From assembly GCF_030817415.1 (NCBI RefSeq), contig NZ_JAUSZI010000002.1, positions 4,712,001-4,776,000 of the forward strand: a stretch of 64,000 nucleotides of DNA. Direction: 5' to 3'. The position numbers and the translations under genes were made by a program. The notes under the pieces are model-generated. The model did no database searches and had not been told where the DNA came from. It saw nothing but the letters and a program-made list of their open reading frames with translations. Shown piece by piece: positions 1 to 8,538 of the stretch. This DNA is from Streptomyces umbrinus. GTDB lineage: Bacteria > Actinomycetota > Actinomycetes > Streptomycetales > Streptomycetaceae. Positions within the stretch are counted from its first letter, which is position 1. Every line of letters starts with the position of its first letter.

Positions 1-80
1 AGGTGGAGGACGTGCCGTCCTCCCCCACCCTGATCCGTACGGTTCGGGGAGTCGGCTACCGGCTGGACAGTCCTCAGTGA
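1..80 (+). CDS. C-terminal end of an OmpR-family response regulator (AfsQ1-like), partial
   Basis: Only the last 25 codons are in the window (frame starting at base 3). The residues TLIRTVRGVGYRL are the hallmark final strands and wing of the OmpR/PhoB winged-helix DNA-binding domain. The TGA at 78-80 overlaps the GTG start of the histidine kinase, so the two are translationally coupled. The pairing with the kinase and lipoprotein that follow suggests AfsQ1, but the receiver domain is outside the window and the name rests on gene order remembered from S. coelicolor. Confidence 0.85.
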   Translation, partial: VEDVPSSPTLIRTVRGVGYRLDSPQ

Positions 81-1660
81 CAAAACCGCAGGACAGGCTC
101 CGCGGCTGGGCCGCGGCGCGCAAGACGATACTGGCGGGTCTGCGCTTCACCAGCCTGCGGCTGCGTCTGGTCGTGGTGTTCGGGCTCGTCGCGCTCACCG
201 CCGCCGTGTCGGCGTCCGGGATCGCGTACTGGCTCAACCGCGAGGCGGTGCTCACCCGTACGCAGGACGCGGTGCTCGGCGACTTCCAGCAGGCGATGCA
301 GACCCGCGCCAGCGCGCTGCGGCCGCATCCCACGCAGGAGGAACTGCAGCGCGCCGCCGGGCAGATGGCGAACAGCAGCCAGCGCTTCAGCGTGCTGCTG
401 ATCGCCGAGGACGAGGCCGGCAAGACGGTCCGCGGGAACTCCGACCTGGACACCTTCACGCTGGAGGACGTACCGAAGTCCCTCCAGAAGGCGGTGAACA
501 AGGAGCAGGAGATCTCCTCGAACAACAAGTACACGTACCACCTGTACTGGCAGCGGACAGTCCAGGGCGACAAGCCGTATCTCGTGGGCGGCGCGAAGGT
601 GATCGGCGGCGGGCCCACCGGATACATGCTCAAGTCGCTGGAGCCCGAGGCGAAGGACCTCAACTCCCTCGCCTGGTCGCTGGGGATCGCGACCGGGCTC
701 GCGCTGATCGGCTCGGCGCTGCTCGCGCAGGCCGCCGCGACGACCGTACTGAAGCCGGTGCACCGTCTTGGCACCGCGGCCCGGCGGCTCGGCGAGGGCA
801 AGCTGGATACCCGGCTGCGGGTGTCGGGCACGGACGAACTCGCGGATCTGTCACGGACGTTCAACCGCACGGCGGAGTCGCTGGAGAGACGGGTCGAGGA
901 CATGAGCGCCCGTGAGCAGGCGTCCCGGCGGTTCGTGGCGGACATGTCGCACGAGCTGCGGACGCCGCTGACCGCGATCACCGCCGTGACCGAGGTGCTG
1001 GAGGAGGAGCTCGACGCGGAGACCGGCAGCGTCGACCCGATGATCGAGCCCGCCGTCCGGCTCGTCGTCAGCGAGACCCGGCGGCTGAACAACCTCGTGG
1101 AGAACCTCATGGAGGTCACCCGCTTCGACGCGGGCACGGCCCGGCTCGTCGTCGACAACGTCGACATCGTCGACCAGATCACCGCGTGCATCGACGCGCG
1201 GGCCTGGCTGGATGCGGTGGACCTGGACGCCGAGCGCGGCCTCATGGCGCGGGTCGACCCGCGCCGGCTGGACGTGATCATGGCGAACCTCATCGGCAAC
1301 GCCCTCAAGCACGGCGGCTCCCCGGTGCGCGTGAGTGTGCGGGACGAGGGCAACGACCTGGTCATCGAGGTCCAGGACCACGGTCCCGGCATCCCCGAGG
1401 ACGTCCTGCCGCACGTCTTCGACCGCTTCTACAAGGCGAGCGCCTCCCGGCCGCGTTCGGAGGGCAGCGGCCTCGGTCTGTCGATCGCCGTGGAGAACGC
1501 CCATATCCACGGCGGCGAGATCACCGCGGCGAACTCGCCCAAGGGCGGCGCGGTCTTCACCCTGCGTCTGCCGCGCGACGCCTCGGAGTTGGAAGACCCC
1601 GACAACCCCGGGGGCCCGGGTGCGGCCGTCGCCGACGACCGCACCGAGGGGGGCGCGTGA
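77..1660 (+). CDS. afsQ2: Membrane sensor histidine kinase (AfsQ2-like)
   Basis: A 527-aa sensor kinase of a two-component system. A first membrane segment (about residues 29-52) and a second (about 195-218) bracket an extracytoplasmic sensor of about 140 residues. Then come a HAMP linker (about 219-275) and the HisKA dimerisation domain, with SHELRTPLT placing the phospho-acceptor at His292. The HATPase domain has an N-box (NLIGNALKHGG), DHGPGIP and a G-box (GSGLGLSI). The GTG start overlaps the regulator stop by 4 bases, and its own TGA overlaps the next ATG. The order regulator-kinase-lipoprotein, with PspC and adenosine deaminase genes downstream, fits the AfsQ1/AfsQ2 system of Streptomyces antibiotic control. 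The family assignment is certain, the AfsQ name is inference. Confidence 0.85.
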   Translation: MTKPQDRLRGWAAARKTILAGLRFTSLRLRLVVVFGLVALTAAVSASGIAYWLNREAVLTRTQDAVLGDFQQAMQTRASALRPHPTQEELQRAAGQMANSSQRFSVLLIAEDEAGKTVRGNSDLDTFTLEDVPKSLQKAVNKEQEISSNNKYTYHLYWQRTVQGDKPYLVGGAKVIGGGPTGYMLKSLEPEAKDLNSLAWSLGIATGLALIGSALLAQAAATTVLKPVHRLGTAARRLGEGKLDTRLRVSGTDELADLSRTFNRTAESLERRVEDMSAREQASRRFVADMSHELRTPLTAITAVTEVLEEELDAETGSVDPMIEPAVRLVVSETRRLNNLVENLMEVTRFDAGTARLVVDNVDIVDQITACIDARAWLDAVDLDAERGLMARVDPRRLDVIMANLIGNALKHGGSPVRVSVRDEGNDLVIEVQDHGPGIPEDVLPHVFDRFYKASASRPRSEGSGLGLSIAVENAHIHGGEITAANSPKGGAVFTLRLPRDASELEDPDNPGGPGAAVADDRTEGGA

Positions 1661-2328
1661 TGTCCGAACGCCACACATGGGGCGTACGCCGGACGCGTGC
1701 GATCTACGAAGGGGGCGTACGCCGGATGCGTGCGGCTCGTCTCGTGCTCGCCGTGCCGTTGCTCGCCGTGACGCTCGCCGGGTGCGGGATCAGGGCGACG
1801 GAGGTGCCGACCGACTTCGGTCCCGCGCCCTCCCGGGTGCCGTGCACGCTCAACGAGCCCGACGTCGGTACGCAGTCCTCGCGCGGGATCCTCGTCCAGG
1901 TCTTCCTGCTCTGCTCCTCGCAGCTGGCGCCGGTGGACCGGACCGTGCGCATCGAGGCCGGACCCGCGGCGACGGACCGTGTACGGGCCTCTCAGGCGCT
2001 CCTGGACGAGCTCTCCGAGTCCCCGTCGGACGCCGAGAAGCAGGCGAACTACACGACGGACGTGCCGCAGGGCCTCACGGTGAGCGGCCCTGGCCGCGGC
2101 GAACCGGACGACACACTGCGCCTGAGCACCCCGCCCGCGGAGCTGACGCCGTACGCGCTGGCCCAGGTCATCTGCACGTTCAGCGATTCGGCGGCCGCCT
2201 CGGACGGCGACTCGGTGACGCTCGGCGGGCCCGGCACGGACGCCCCGCGCCGCTACGAGTGCACGGAGTCGGTGCGCTCCCGCCCCGGCACGGAGACCCC
2301 GCCGCAGACGGAGGCCGAGGGGGCCTGA
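1660..2328 (+). CDS. Lipoprotein encoded with the sensor kinase
   Basis: A secreted lipoprotein with lipobox LAGC following the hydrophobic run LVLAVPLLAVT. The mature part is about 180 residues, and I recognise no enzymatic motif in it. Such lipoproteins next to Streptomyces two-component systems (CseA is the known example) can modulate the sensor; that role is inferred here. The first possible ATG (1660) overlaps the kinase stop as ATGA. A second ATG at 1726 has a purine-rich GAAGGGGG ribosome site at 1708-1715 and gives a normal short signal peptide. The extra 22 residues from 1660 contain a 33-bp duplication, so 1726 may be the real start. Confidence 0.75.
   Translation: MSERHTWGVRRTRAIYEGGVRRMRAARLVLAVPLLAVTLAGCGIRATEVPTDFGPAPSRVPCTLNEPDVGTQSSRGILVQVFLLCSSQLAPVDRTVRIEAGPAATDRVRASQALLDELSESPSDAEKQANYTTDVPQGLTVSGPGRGEPDDTLRLSTPPAELTPYALAQVICTFSDSAAASDGDSVTLGGPGTDAPRRYECTESVRSRPGTETPPQTEAEGA
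1679..1734 (+). repeat. 33-bp tandem duplication at the lipoprotein start
   Basis: Bases 1679-1701 and 1712-1734 are 23-bp copies with one difference. The period is 33 bp (11 codons), so the duplication stays in frame and gives the repeated peptide GVRRxRA twice. It lies between the two candidate start codons. Confidence 0.85.
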
Positions 2329-2430
2329 GCCCCCCGGCCGGACCCCGTCTGTGGCGCACGCCTCACCCGTGCGGGCCAAGCGCCGCCGTCACACGGAACC
2401 GATCCTGCCGGTGCCCGCGTCTTGGGGATC

Positions 2431-3000
2431 GTGCAGCGTCAAGGCTCGAACGGCAGCAGCGCCGTGATCCGCTTTCGTGCGGCGGGGGGTGTCCTCCTCG
2501 TCGCACATCTCGCGCTTGTTGCCTGGGTCACGCTGCGGCCCCTGGACGTGCCGTGGGTGAGCGCCGCGAATCTGCGCCCGTTCGCGAGCATCCGGGCCGA
2601 TCTGGCGCTGGGCCCCGAGGCGGCCGCCCGCAACATCGGCAAGGGCCTGCTGCTGCTCGCCCCGCTCGGTGTGCTGCTGCCCATGGCGGGCGGCAGACTC
2701 GCCGTCTCCCCGCTGCTGTCCCTGATGCGTACGGTCGCCGCCGGCGCCCTGCTCTCGCTGGGCATCGAGCTCCTGCAGACCGGCGTGCCCGGGCAGGTCG
2801 TGGACGTCGACTCGCTGCTCCTGAACACCCTGGGCGTGGCACTGGCCCATGTCGCCGTGGTGCCCGCCGCCCGGGCCCTGCTGCGCCGCCGGGCCGAGAC
2901 CCGGCGCCGGATCGCCGCCGCCCTCCGCCGCAAGCAGGCGGCCGAGGAGGCGACTCAGGGTCGGACCCCGACGATTCCCAGGGTCGGGATCGCCCCCTAG
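2431..3000 (+). CDS. VanZ-family membrane protein
   Basis: About 189 residues with at least four hydrophobic segments and the VanZ-like pattern: TLRPLD near the N-terminus, then NIGKGLLLLAPLGVLLP, GIELLQ and DVDSLLLNTLGVALA. VanZ proteins are small integral membrane proteins linked in some species to glycopeptide or lipopeptide tolerance, and their biochemical role is unknown. The C-terminal 40 residues are basic and cytosolic. The start is uncertain: GTG 2431 is used here, TTG 2422 is in frame just upstream, and neither has a strong ribosome site. It lies 102 bp after the lipoprotein gene, possibly in the same transcript. Confidence 0.7.
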   Translation: MQRQGSNGSSAVIRFRAAGGVLLVAHLALVAWVTLRPLDVPWVSAANLRPFASIRADLALGPEAAARNIGKGLLLLAPLGVLLPMAGGRLAVSPLLSLMRTVAAGALLSLGIELLQTGVPGQVVDVDSLLLNTLGVALAHVAVVPAARALLRRRAETRRRIAAALRRKQAAEEATQGRTPTIPRVGIAP

Positions 3001-3094
3001 AGCGACGCTTTGCACCCTTCGTCTCCGTAGCGTTGACGACAGATGAGGCAGCCACACGGGAGGCCTCGGACCGACGCTCACGAAGGAGCCGTTC

Positions 3095-3298
3095 ATGAAC
3101 CGCCTTGCCCGCCCCACCAACGGCCGGATGATCGGCGGAGTGTGCGCAGCGCTGGCTCGGCGCTTCGGCACCTCCGCGACCACGATGCGGGTGATCTTCC
3201 TGGTGTCCTGCCTGCTGCCGGGCCCGCAGTTCCTGCTCTACATAGCGCTGTGGATCCTGTTCCCCTCCGAGGGCAAGGCGGCGCGTACGGCCTGGTGA
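3095..3298 (+). CDS. PspC-domain small membrane protein
   Basis: A 67-aa protein consisting almost entirely of one PspC domain: RPTNGRMIGGVCAALARRFG, then a hydrophobic stretch ending LLYIALWILFP. PspC domains act as membrane-stress sensors or partners in the phage-shock response, and short single-domain forms are common in Streptomyces. The start ATG follows a good ribosome site (GAAGGAG, 3080-3086). A strong hairpin terminator follows at 3313-3353. The family is clear, the specific role is not. Confidence 0.85.
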   Translation: MNRLARPTNGRMIGGVCAALARRFGTSATTMRVIFLVSCLLPGPQFLLYIALWILFPSEGKAARTAW

Positions 3299-3312
3299 CG
3301 CACCGGCACGAA

Positions 3313-3353
3313 CGCCGATGGGGCGCACCCGGTCCGGGTGCGCCCCATCGGCG
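3313..3353. terminator. Bidirectional hairpin terminator
   Basis: An almost perfect inverted repeat with an 18-bp stem (left arm from 3313, right arm ending 3353) and a 5-base loop centred near 3333. It lies between the convergent PspC-like gene and the small secreted protein gene and can serve both. Confidence 0.85.
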
Positions 3354-3383
3354 CGGAAAGGGTGGTGCTCAGGTGCCGGGGAC

Positions 3384-3740
3384 TCAGCCCAGCGGAATCC
3401 CGTTCACCGGCAGGCCGTGCGTGGGCAGGCCCTGGACCGGCAGGCCCCCGAGCAGACCGGCGCCCGGCGCGGCCGGACCCTCGGCGAGGAGGTTCGCGAC
3501 GGCCGGCTGGGCGGCGGCGAGGCCACTGCCGAGCGCGCCCTCACCCTGAGCGAGCGCCTCGGGCGCACCGGCGGGCAGGGTCTTGGCGGCCTGGCCCAAC
3601 GGCAGCGCGCTGGTGGCGGTGGAGAGCGCCGAGGTGGCGTCCGGGACCGCCGGGGCCGCGTTGGCAGCACCCGCGCCCGCGGCGGCGAAGGCGGCACCGA
3701 GAGCGGCGACACCGAGGGTCTTGGCAGCAGACTGCTTCAT
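3384..3740 (-). CDS. Small secreted alanine/leucine-rich protein
   Basis: A 118-aa exported protein. Residues 1-28 form a classical signal peptide (basic MKQSAAK, hydrophobic alanine-rich core, cleavage after ANA). The mature part is rich in Ala, Leu, Gly and Pro and ends in short GLPxxGLP-type repeats. No enzymatic motif is visible. The ATG at 3740 has a ribosome site AAGGACGAAG just upstream. A longer open frame to 3920 exists but would destroy the signal peptide. Homologues are sometimes loosely labelled ATP-binding protein, which I see no evidence for. Function unknown. Confidence 0.7.
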   Translation of the reverse strand: MKQSAAKTLGVAALGAAFAAAGAGAANAAPAVPDATSALSTATSALPLGQAAKTLPAGAPEALAQGEGALGSGLAAAQPAVANLLAEGPAAPGAGLLGGLPVQGLPTHGLPVNGIPLG

Positions 3741-3865
3741 CTTCGTCCTTGCATGCTGTGACGGGGATTTGAGCGGTCCGAAACGGTAATCACGTGCGAG
3801 CTCGCCCCGCAAACATCGAAAAGCGGCCGAGTCGTCATCACCCGGCCGCTTCCCGTCCTTCTTCT

Positions 3866-5032
3866 TCAGCCCTCTTCGCTCACAGAACCGCTGGTGGAAG
3901 CGGTCTGCTGGAACAGCCATTCGGACTTCAGCTCGGCATAACCGGGCTTGATCACGTCATTGATCATGGCCAGTCGTTCATCGAAAGGAATGAATGCTGA
4001 TTTCATCGCATTGACTGTGAACCACTGCATGTCGTCGAGCGAATAGCCGAACGCGTCGACAAGGTGCTCGAATTCACGGGTCATGCTGGTGCCGGACATC
4101 AGACGGTTGTCGGTGTTCACCGTCGCCCGGAAGTGCAGCCGCCGCAGCAGCCCGATGGGGTGCTCGGCGTACGAGTCGGCGGCGCCCGTCTGGAGGTTGG
4201 AACTGGGGCACAGCTCCAGCGGGATGCGCTTGTCGCGTACGTACGAGGCGAGGCGGCCCAGCTTCACGGAGCCGTCCTCGTGGACCTGGATGTCGTCGAT
4301 GATGCGCACGCCGTGACCGAGCCGGTCGGCGCCGCACCACTGGAGGGCCTGCCAGATGGACGGGAGCCCGAAGGCCTCGCCCGCGTGGATCGTGAAGTGG
4401 TTGTTCTCCCGCTTCAGATACTCGAAGGCGTCCAGATGACGGGTGGGCGGGAAGCCCGCCTCGGCGCCCGCGATGTCGAAGCCGACCACTCCGTTATTGG
4501 GGCCGGGGCCGCGGTAGTGGTTGGCGAGTTCGGCGATCTCCAGGGAACGGGCCGCGTGCCGCATGGCGGTCAGCAGGGCGCCGACGCGGATCCGGTGGCC
4601 GTTCTCGCGGGCCAGCCGCTCGCCTTCCCGGAAGCCCTCGTTGACGGCCTCGACGACCTCTTCGAGGGTGAGCCCGGCTTCGAGGTGCTGCTCGGGCGCG
4701 TACCGCACCTCGGCGTAGACGACGCCGTCCTCGGCGAGGTCCTCGGCGCACTCGGCGGCCACGCGGACGAGCGCCTCGCGGGTCTGCATGACGGCACAGG
4801 TGTGCGCGAAGGTCTCCAAGTACCGCTCCAGGGAACCGGAGTCGGCCGCCTCGCGGAACCAGATGCCGAGCTTGTCGGGATCCGTCTCGGGGAGGTTTTT
4901 GTAGCCCGAATCGCGGGCCAGGTCGACGATCGTCCCGGGGCGCAGGCCCCCGTCGAGGTGATCGTGCAGCAGGACCTTCGGCGCCCGGCGGATCTGCTCC
5001 GAGCTCGGGGTGTTCTTGGTCTGGCTCGTCAT
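3866..5032 (-). CDS. add: Adenosine deaminase
   Basis: A 388-aa zinc enzyme converting adenosine and deoxyadenosine to inosine in purine salvage, cytosolic. Family motifs are intact: HDHLDG with metal ligands His23 and His25, HAGE with His216 and catalytic Glu219, His240 in the LGHG motif, and NTDN with metal ligand Asp308. The length is slightly above the usual 330-350 residues. ATG at 5032 has a purine-rich site (GGAGATG) overlapping it. A CTACGCGCGTAG palindrome at 5049-5060 sits just upstream and recurs before the BMP/ABC nucleoside transporter genes at 17-20 kb, so shared control with nucleoside uptake is likely. Confidence 0.95.
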   Translation of the reverse strand: MTSQTKNTPSSEQIRRAPKVLLHDHLDGGLRPGTIVDLARDSGYKNLPETDPDKLGIWFREAADSGSLERYLETFAHTCAVMQTREALVRVAAECAEDLAEDGVVYAEVRYAPEQHLEAGLTLEEVVEAVNEGFREGERLARENGHRIRVGALLTAMRHAARSLEIAELANHYRGPGPNNGVVGFDIAGAEAGFPPTRHLDAFEYLKRENNHFTIHAGEAFGLPSIWQALQWCGADRLGHGVRIIDDIQVHEDGSVKLGRLASYVRDKRIPLELCPSSNLQTGAADSYAEHPIGLLRRLHFRATVNTDNRLMSGTSMTREFEHLVDAFGYSLDDMQWFTVNAMKSAFIPFDERLAMINDVIKPGYAELKSEWLFQQTASTSGSVSEEG

Positions 5033-5048
5033 CTCCGCACTCTACCGC

Positions 5049-5060
5049 CTACGCGCGTAG
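5049..5060. promoter_or_regulatory. Candidate nucleoside-regulon operator upstream of add
   Basis: A perfect 12-bp palindrome CTACGCGCGTAG starting 17 bp upstream of the add start codon, where a bound repressor would block transcription. The identical 12-mer occurs at 17480-17491, and a two-mismatch form at 18937-18948 and 20302-20313. Confidence 0.7.
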
Positions 5061-5145
5061 ATCTCCTGTTGTACGAAACCGTCGATACGTAACGGTGACC
5101 GTGCGGACGGATGGCGTACACCATCGCTTCTGACACTGTTCTGTC

Positions 5146-5907
5146 ATGGCACAGCAAGCGACGCCGGTTCGCACGGCCCGGCTCGGGCGGGCACTCGGAA
5201 CGGAACCGACGGCGGTGAGCGGCGTGGTGCTGCTGCTGCCGGGCGGCGAGGAGACCTCGGCCCGCAGACCCTCACCGATGCTGGCGACCGCGTCCGTACG
5301 GGCGTTGGGGCGCCGGCTGACCCGTGCGGGACGCGACGACGGCCTGGTCGTGCACGTGGTGCACTACCGGTTCCGGGGCTGGAACGGCACGCAGGCGGAT
5401 CAGGCACGGGACGCCTCGTGGGCCGCGGACGAGGTCGTACGGCGGTACGGGGACGTTCCCGTGTGTCTCGCGGGGATGGACATGGGCGGGCGGGCCGCTC
5501 TGCACTCGGGCGGGCACACCGCCGTCAACTCCGTGCTGGCGTTGTCCCCTTGGCTGCCCGAGGAGGATGTCGCCGCGCCGCCCGAACCGGTGAAGCAGCT
5601 CGTGGGGCGGCGGGTGTTGATCGTGCACGGCACGAACGACGAGCGGACCGATCCCGAGTTGTCGTTCCGGCTGGCGTCCCGGGCGAAGAAGGCGAACCGG
5701 GATGTGTGCCGGTTCGAGGTGCATTCCGACGGGCATGCGTTGCACGCGTTTCGGGATGAGGTGCACGCGTTGGCCGAGGACTTTGTGATGGGGGCGTTGT
5801 TCGGGCGGGCTTTTGCCCGGCCCGTGGAGGATGCGCTTGCGGCTCCGCCTCCTTTGGGGTTGCGGATGCCGCTTGCCTCCGGCTTTGGGCGGTCCCTTCG
5901 CCGTTAG
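5146..5907 (+). CDS. Alpha/beta-hydrolase with Asp at the nucleophile position
   Basis: A 253-aa cytosolic protein with the alpha/beta-hydrolase outline: VVLLLPGG oxyanion strand near residue 27, nucleophile elbow AGMDMGG near residues 108-114, LIVHGTNDERT for the acid loop, and HSDGHALH for the catalytic histidine. The elbow residue is Asp rather than the Ser of esterases and lipases. Asp nucleophiles occur in haloalkane dehalogenases and epoxide hydrolases, so this could be a real alternative chemistry or a loss of activity. It is divergent from add, 113 bp away. Substrate unknown. Confidence 0.75.
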   Translation: MAQQATPVRTARLGRALGTEPTAVSGVVLLLPGGEETSARRPSPMLATASVRALGRRLTRAGRDDGLVVHVVHYRFRGWNGTQADQARDASWAADEVVRRYGDVPVCLAGMDMGGRAALHSGGHTAVNSVLALSPWLPEEDVAAPPEPVKQLVGRRVLIVHGTNDERTDPELSFRLASRAKKANRDVCRFEVHSDGHALHAFRDEVHALAEDFVMGALFGRAFARPVEDALAAPPPLGLRMPLASGFGRSLRR

Positions 5908-5981
5908 TTCCGTGGGGCTGTGGTGGCGTGCGGGTTCGGTGGGGGCTCGTCGCGCCCACGCGGCGGAGCCGCATATCGATA

Positions 5982-6023
5982 CAGCCCCGCGCCCCTAAAA
6001 GAAGGCGCTCCTTTGCGGGGCTG
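5982..6023. terminator. Hairpin terminator between convergent genes
   Basis: Nine-bp arms (CAGCCCCGC and GCGGGGCTG) plus an inner GCGCC/GGCGC pair. It lies between the convergent hydrolase and LysR genes. The left arm contains CCCGCGCCCCTAAAAG, a part of the dispersed Streptomyces repeat seen elsewhere in the window. Confidence 0.65.
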
Positions 6024-6038
6024 AGTTGATAGCGAACC

Positions 6039-6989
6039 TCAGTTGGGGAGCAGGTTGCCCCTCCTTGACAAGAGGAATCTCTTGAAAGCCGCCACCGGGG
6101 GCGTATCGGGGTGGCCGTCCAGCCAGGCCACGCCGATCTCTCGGGCCGCCCGTGGGGCCGTGACCGTCAGTTCCACAACTCCTGGGCGGGGTACGGCCGG
6201 TGGGGGGAGGAGGGCCACGCCCAGGCCCGCCGCCACCAGGCCCCGCAGGGTCTCCGCCTCCTCGCCCTCGAAGGCGACTCGGGGGCGGAAGCCCGCCTGT
6301 TGGCAGAGGTCGTCGGTGATGCGGCGGAGGCCGTAGCCGGGTTCCAGGGTGACGAAGGTTTCGTCGGCGGCCTCCGCCAGGCGGATGCGGCGGCGGGAGG
6401 CGAGGCGGTGGTCCGCGGGGACGACCAGGCGGAGTTTCTGTTCGTCGAGGCGGCGGGCGACCAGGTCGGGGGCGTCCGGGACGGGGGACGTGAGGCAGAG
6501 GTCCAGTTCGCCGGAGCGCAGGCGTTCGATCATGGCCTCGCCGTAGTTCTGGACGAGGCTGAAGCGGACGCGGGGGTGGTCGGCGCGGAAGGCGCGGATC
6601 AGGCCGGGGACCGTCTCGGAGCCCATGGTGTGCAGGAAGCCGAAGGCGACCTTTCCGGTGGCCGGGTCGGCGTCGGCGCGCACCTCGTCGGCGGCCCGCT
6701 CGATCTCGGCGAGGGCCCGTTCGACGGACGACAGGAAGGTGCGTCCGGCGGGGGTGAGGGAGACCGTGCGGCCGCGGCGGGCGAACAGGTCCACGCCCAG
6801 GTCGTGTTCGAGACGGACCATCGCTCGGGACAGGGTCGACTGCGGGACCTGCATCTCCTGCGCGGCCCGCGTGACGTGCTCGGTGCGGGCGACCCCGGCG
6901 AAGTACGCGAGGCGCGGGGCGAGGATCGCGACGATGTCTTCTGTGTCACTGGACGGTGACAGGTGAGGCTCTGACCTCTGCTGATGCAT
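6039..6989 (-). CDS. LysR-family transcriptional regulator
   Basis: A 316-aa regulator from ATG 6989. The N-terminal winged helix-turn-helix covers about residues 25-85 (YFAGVARTEHVTRAAQEMQVPQ, then LSRAMVRLEHDLGVDLFARRGR). The effector-binding domain follows, with the usual FGFLHTMGSETVPGLIRAF entry. It is transcribed away from an MFS transporter gene, 65 bp apart, the standard layout for a LysR protein controlling its neighbour. Two ATGCAT palindromes lie in that gap. The open frame extends upstream to 7067, but that would overlap the transporter gene. The effector is unknown. Confidence 0.9.
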   Translation of the reverse strand: MHQQRSEPHLSPSSDTEDIVAILAPRLAYFAGVARTEHVTRAAQEMQVPQSTLSRAMVRLEHDLGVDLFARRGRTVSLTPAGRTFLSSVERALAEIERAADEVRADADPATGKVAFGFLHTMGSETVPGLIRAFRADHPRVRFSLVQNYGEAMIERLRSGELDLCLTSPVPDAPDLVARRLDEQKLRLVVPADHRLASRRRIRLAEAADETFVTLEPGYGLRRITDDLCQQAGFRPRVAFEGEEAETLRGLVAAGLGVALLPPPAVPRPGVVELTVTAPRAAREIGVAWLDGHPDTPPVAAFKRFLLSRRGNLLPN

Positions 6990-7054
6990 CACAGGAACGA
7001 TTATGACGATTCCATGCATTGGACGGATGAGCGGGACGGTTTTAGGTTCGAAGC

Positions 7055-8362
7055 ATGCCTTCCGCAAGTACCGGGGCGTCCACGATCGTGGACGCCTCCG
7101 CAGCCACCGCCGTTCGTACCGAAGCCGCTCCCCTCGAAGTCGTTCCCGTCGATTCCCGTATGACCCCCGGCGGGCCCGGCTATCGCCGGATGAGCCTCGC
7201 GCTCTTCCTCGCGGGTGTCGCGACCTTCGCGCTTCTCTACTCCACCCAGGCCCTTCTGCCGCTGATCTCCGGCGACTTCGGGGTCACGGCGAGCACGGCG
7301 AGCTGGACGGTGTCGGCGGCGACCGGAGCGCTGGCGCTGTTCGTCCTGCCGTTGAGCGCGCTCTCCGAGCGGTTCGGCCGGCGTACGTTGATGACGGCGT
7401 CCCTGGCGATCGCGGTGTCCGTCGGACTGCTGGTGCCCTTCGCCCCGTCGGTCGGCTGGCTGGTCGCGCTGCGGGCCGTGCAGGGTGCGGCGCTGGCCGG
7501 GCTGCCGGTCTCGGCGATGGCCTATCTGGCGGAGGAAGTACGGCCGAAGGCGCTGATCACCGCGATCGGTCTGTTCGTCGCGGGCAACAGCGTCGGCGGC
7601 ATGAGCGGCCGGGTCATCACCGGCTGGGTCGCGCAGGAGTGGGGCTGGCGGGTCGCCGTCGGGACCATCGGGCTGATCGCGGTGGGCTGCACGGTGGCCT
7701 TCCGGCTGCTGCTCCCGGCGCCGAAGCACTTCAAGGCCGGTTCACTGCGGCCCGCGGTGCTGGTCCGCACGGTCCGCGGTCACCTCGCGAACCCGCTGCT
7801 GTGCAGGCTGTACGCGATCGGCGCGCTGTTCATGACGGTGTTCGGCGCCGTCTACACGGTGATCGGCTACCGCCTCGCGGACGCCCCGTTCTCGCTGCCG
7901 CAGGGCATCATCGGCTCGATCTTCCTCGTCTACCTGGTCGGCACGGTCTCGGCGTCGACCGCCGGGAAGCTGGTGGGACGGCTCGGCCGGCGCGGCGCGC
8001 TGTACCTGGCGGGCGGCACGACGACCGCGGGTCTGCTGGTCTCGCTGGCCGACTCCCTGCCGCTGATACTCCTCGGCCTGGTCCTGATCACCGCGGGCTT
8101 CTTCGCGGGGCACGCGGTCGCGTCCTCCTCGGTCAGTCACACCGCCAAGGAGGGCCGCGCGCAGGCCTCCGCCCTCTACCAGTCCGCCTACTACCTGGGC
8201 TCCAGCGCGGGCGGCACGCTCGGCGCGGTCGCCTTCCACGCCGGCGGCTGGGCCGGGACGGTGGCACTCGGTCTGCTGGCGGTCCTCGGGGTCGTGACGA
8301 TCACGGTGGTCGGGTCGCACGCGGCCAGGACGCAGCGGCGGCTGGTGGCCGTGCAGCACTGA
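7055..8362 (+). CDS. MFS transporter (YnfM/CynX-like efflux type)
   Basis: A 435-aa major facilitator with about twelve membrane segments. A polar N-terminal tail of about 45 residues precedes the first helix. The MFS signature in the loop between helices 2 and 3 is SERFGRRTLM, and the second half carries a degenerate copy (GRLGRRGAL). ATG 7055 follows a GGTTCGAAG stretch. Its regulator is likely the divergent LysR protein. Substrate is not predictable; the sub-family mostly exports small organic compounds. Confidence 0.9.
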   Translation: MPSASTGASTIVDASAATAVRTEAAPLEVVPVDSRMTPGGPGYRRMSLALFLAGVATFALLYSTQALLPLISGDFGVTASTASWTVSAATGALALFVLPLSALSERFGRRTLMTASLAIAVSVGLLVPFAPSVGWLVALRAVQGAALAGLPVSAMAYLAEEVRPKALITAIGLFVAGNSVGGMSGRVITGWVAQEWGWRVAVGTIGLIAVGCTVAFRLLLPAPKHFKAGSLRPAVLVRTVRGHLANPLLCRLYAIGALFMTVFGAVYTVIGYRLADAPFSLPQGIIGSIFLVYLVGTVSASTAGKLVGRLGRRGALYLAGGTTTAGLLVSLADSLPLILLGLVLITAGFFAGHAVASSSVSHTAKEGRAQASALYQSAYYLGSSAGGTLGAVAFHAGGWAGTVALGLLAVLGVVTITVVGSHAARTQRRLVAVQH

Positions 8363-8392
8363 GGCACGGCGGGTCGACTTTCGAACGTACGG

Positions 8393-8427
8393 GTGCAGGT
8401 CGGGACATTAACTGTCCTGACCTGCAC
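8393..8427. terminator. Intrinsic terminator after the MFS gene
   Basis: An inverted repeat with arms GTGCAGGTC and GACCTGCAC plus an inner GGACA/TGTCC pair around a TTAAC loop, followed by a short T run (CTTTTG). Confidence 0.75.
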
Positions 8428-8538
8428 CTTTTGCATCTCGGGGGGCCATTGTCAGTGGGCTGCGGTAGCTTCCGAAGTGCCGGCATCGCAAAGAGGCGGT
8501 GAAGGGGACGACGAACATGCCACAGGGGTGGGTTGGCC

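Noticed and set aside
3384..3920. 178-aa version of the small secreted protein
   Set aside because: The upstream extension overlaps the adenosine deaminase end region and would bury the signal peptide; the ATG at 3740 has a good ribosome site.
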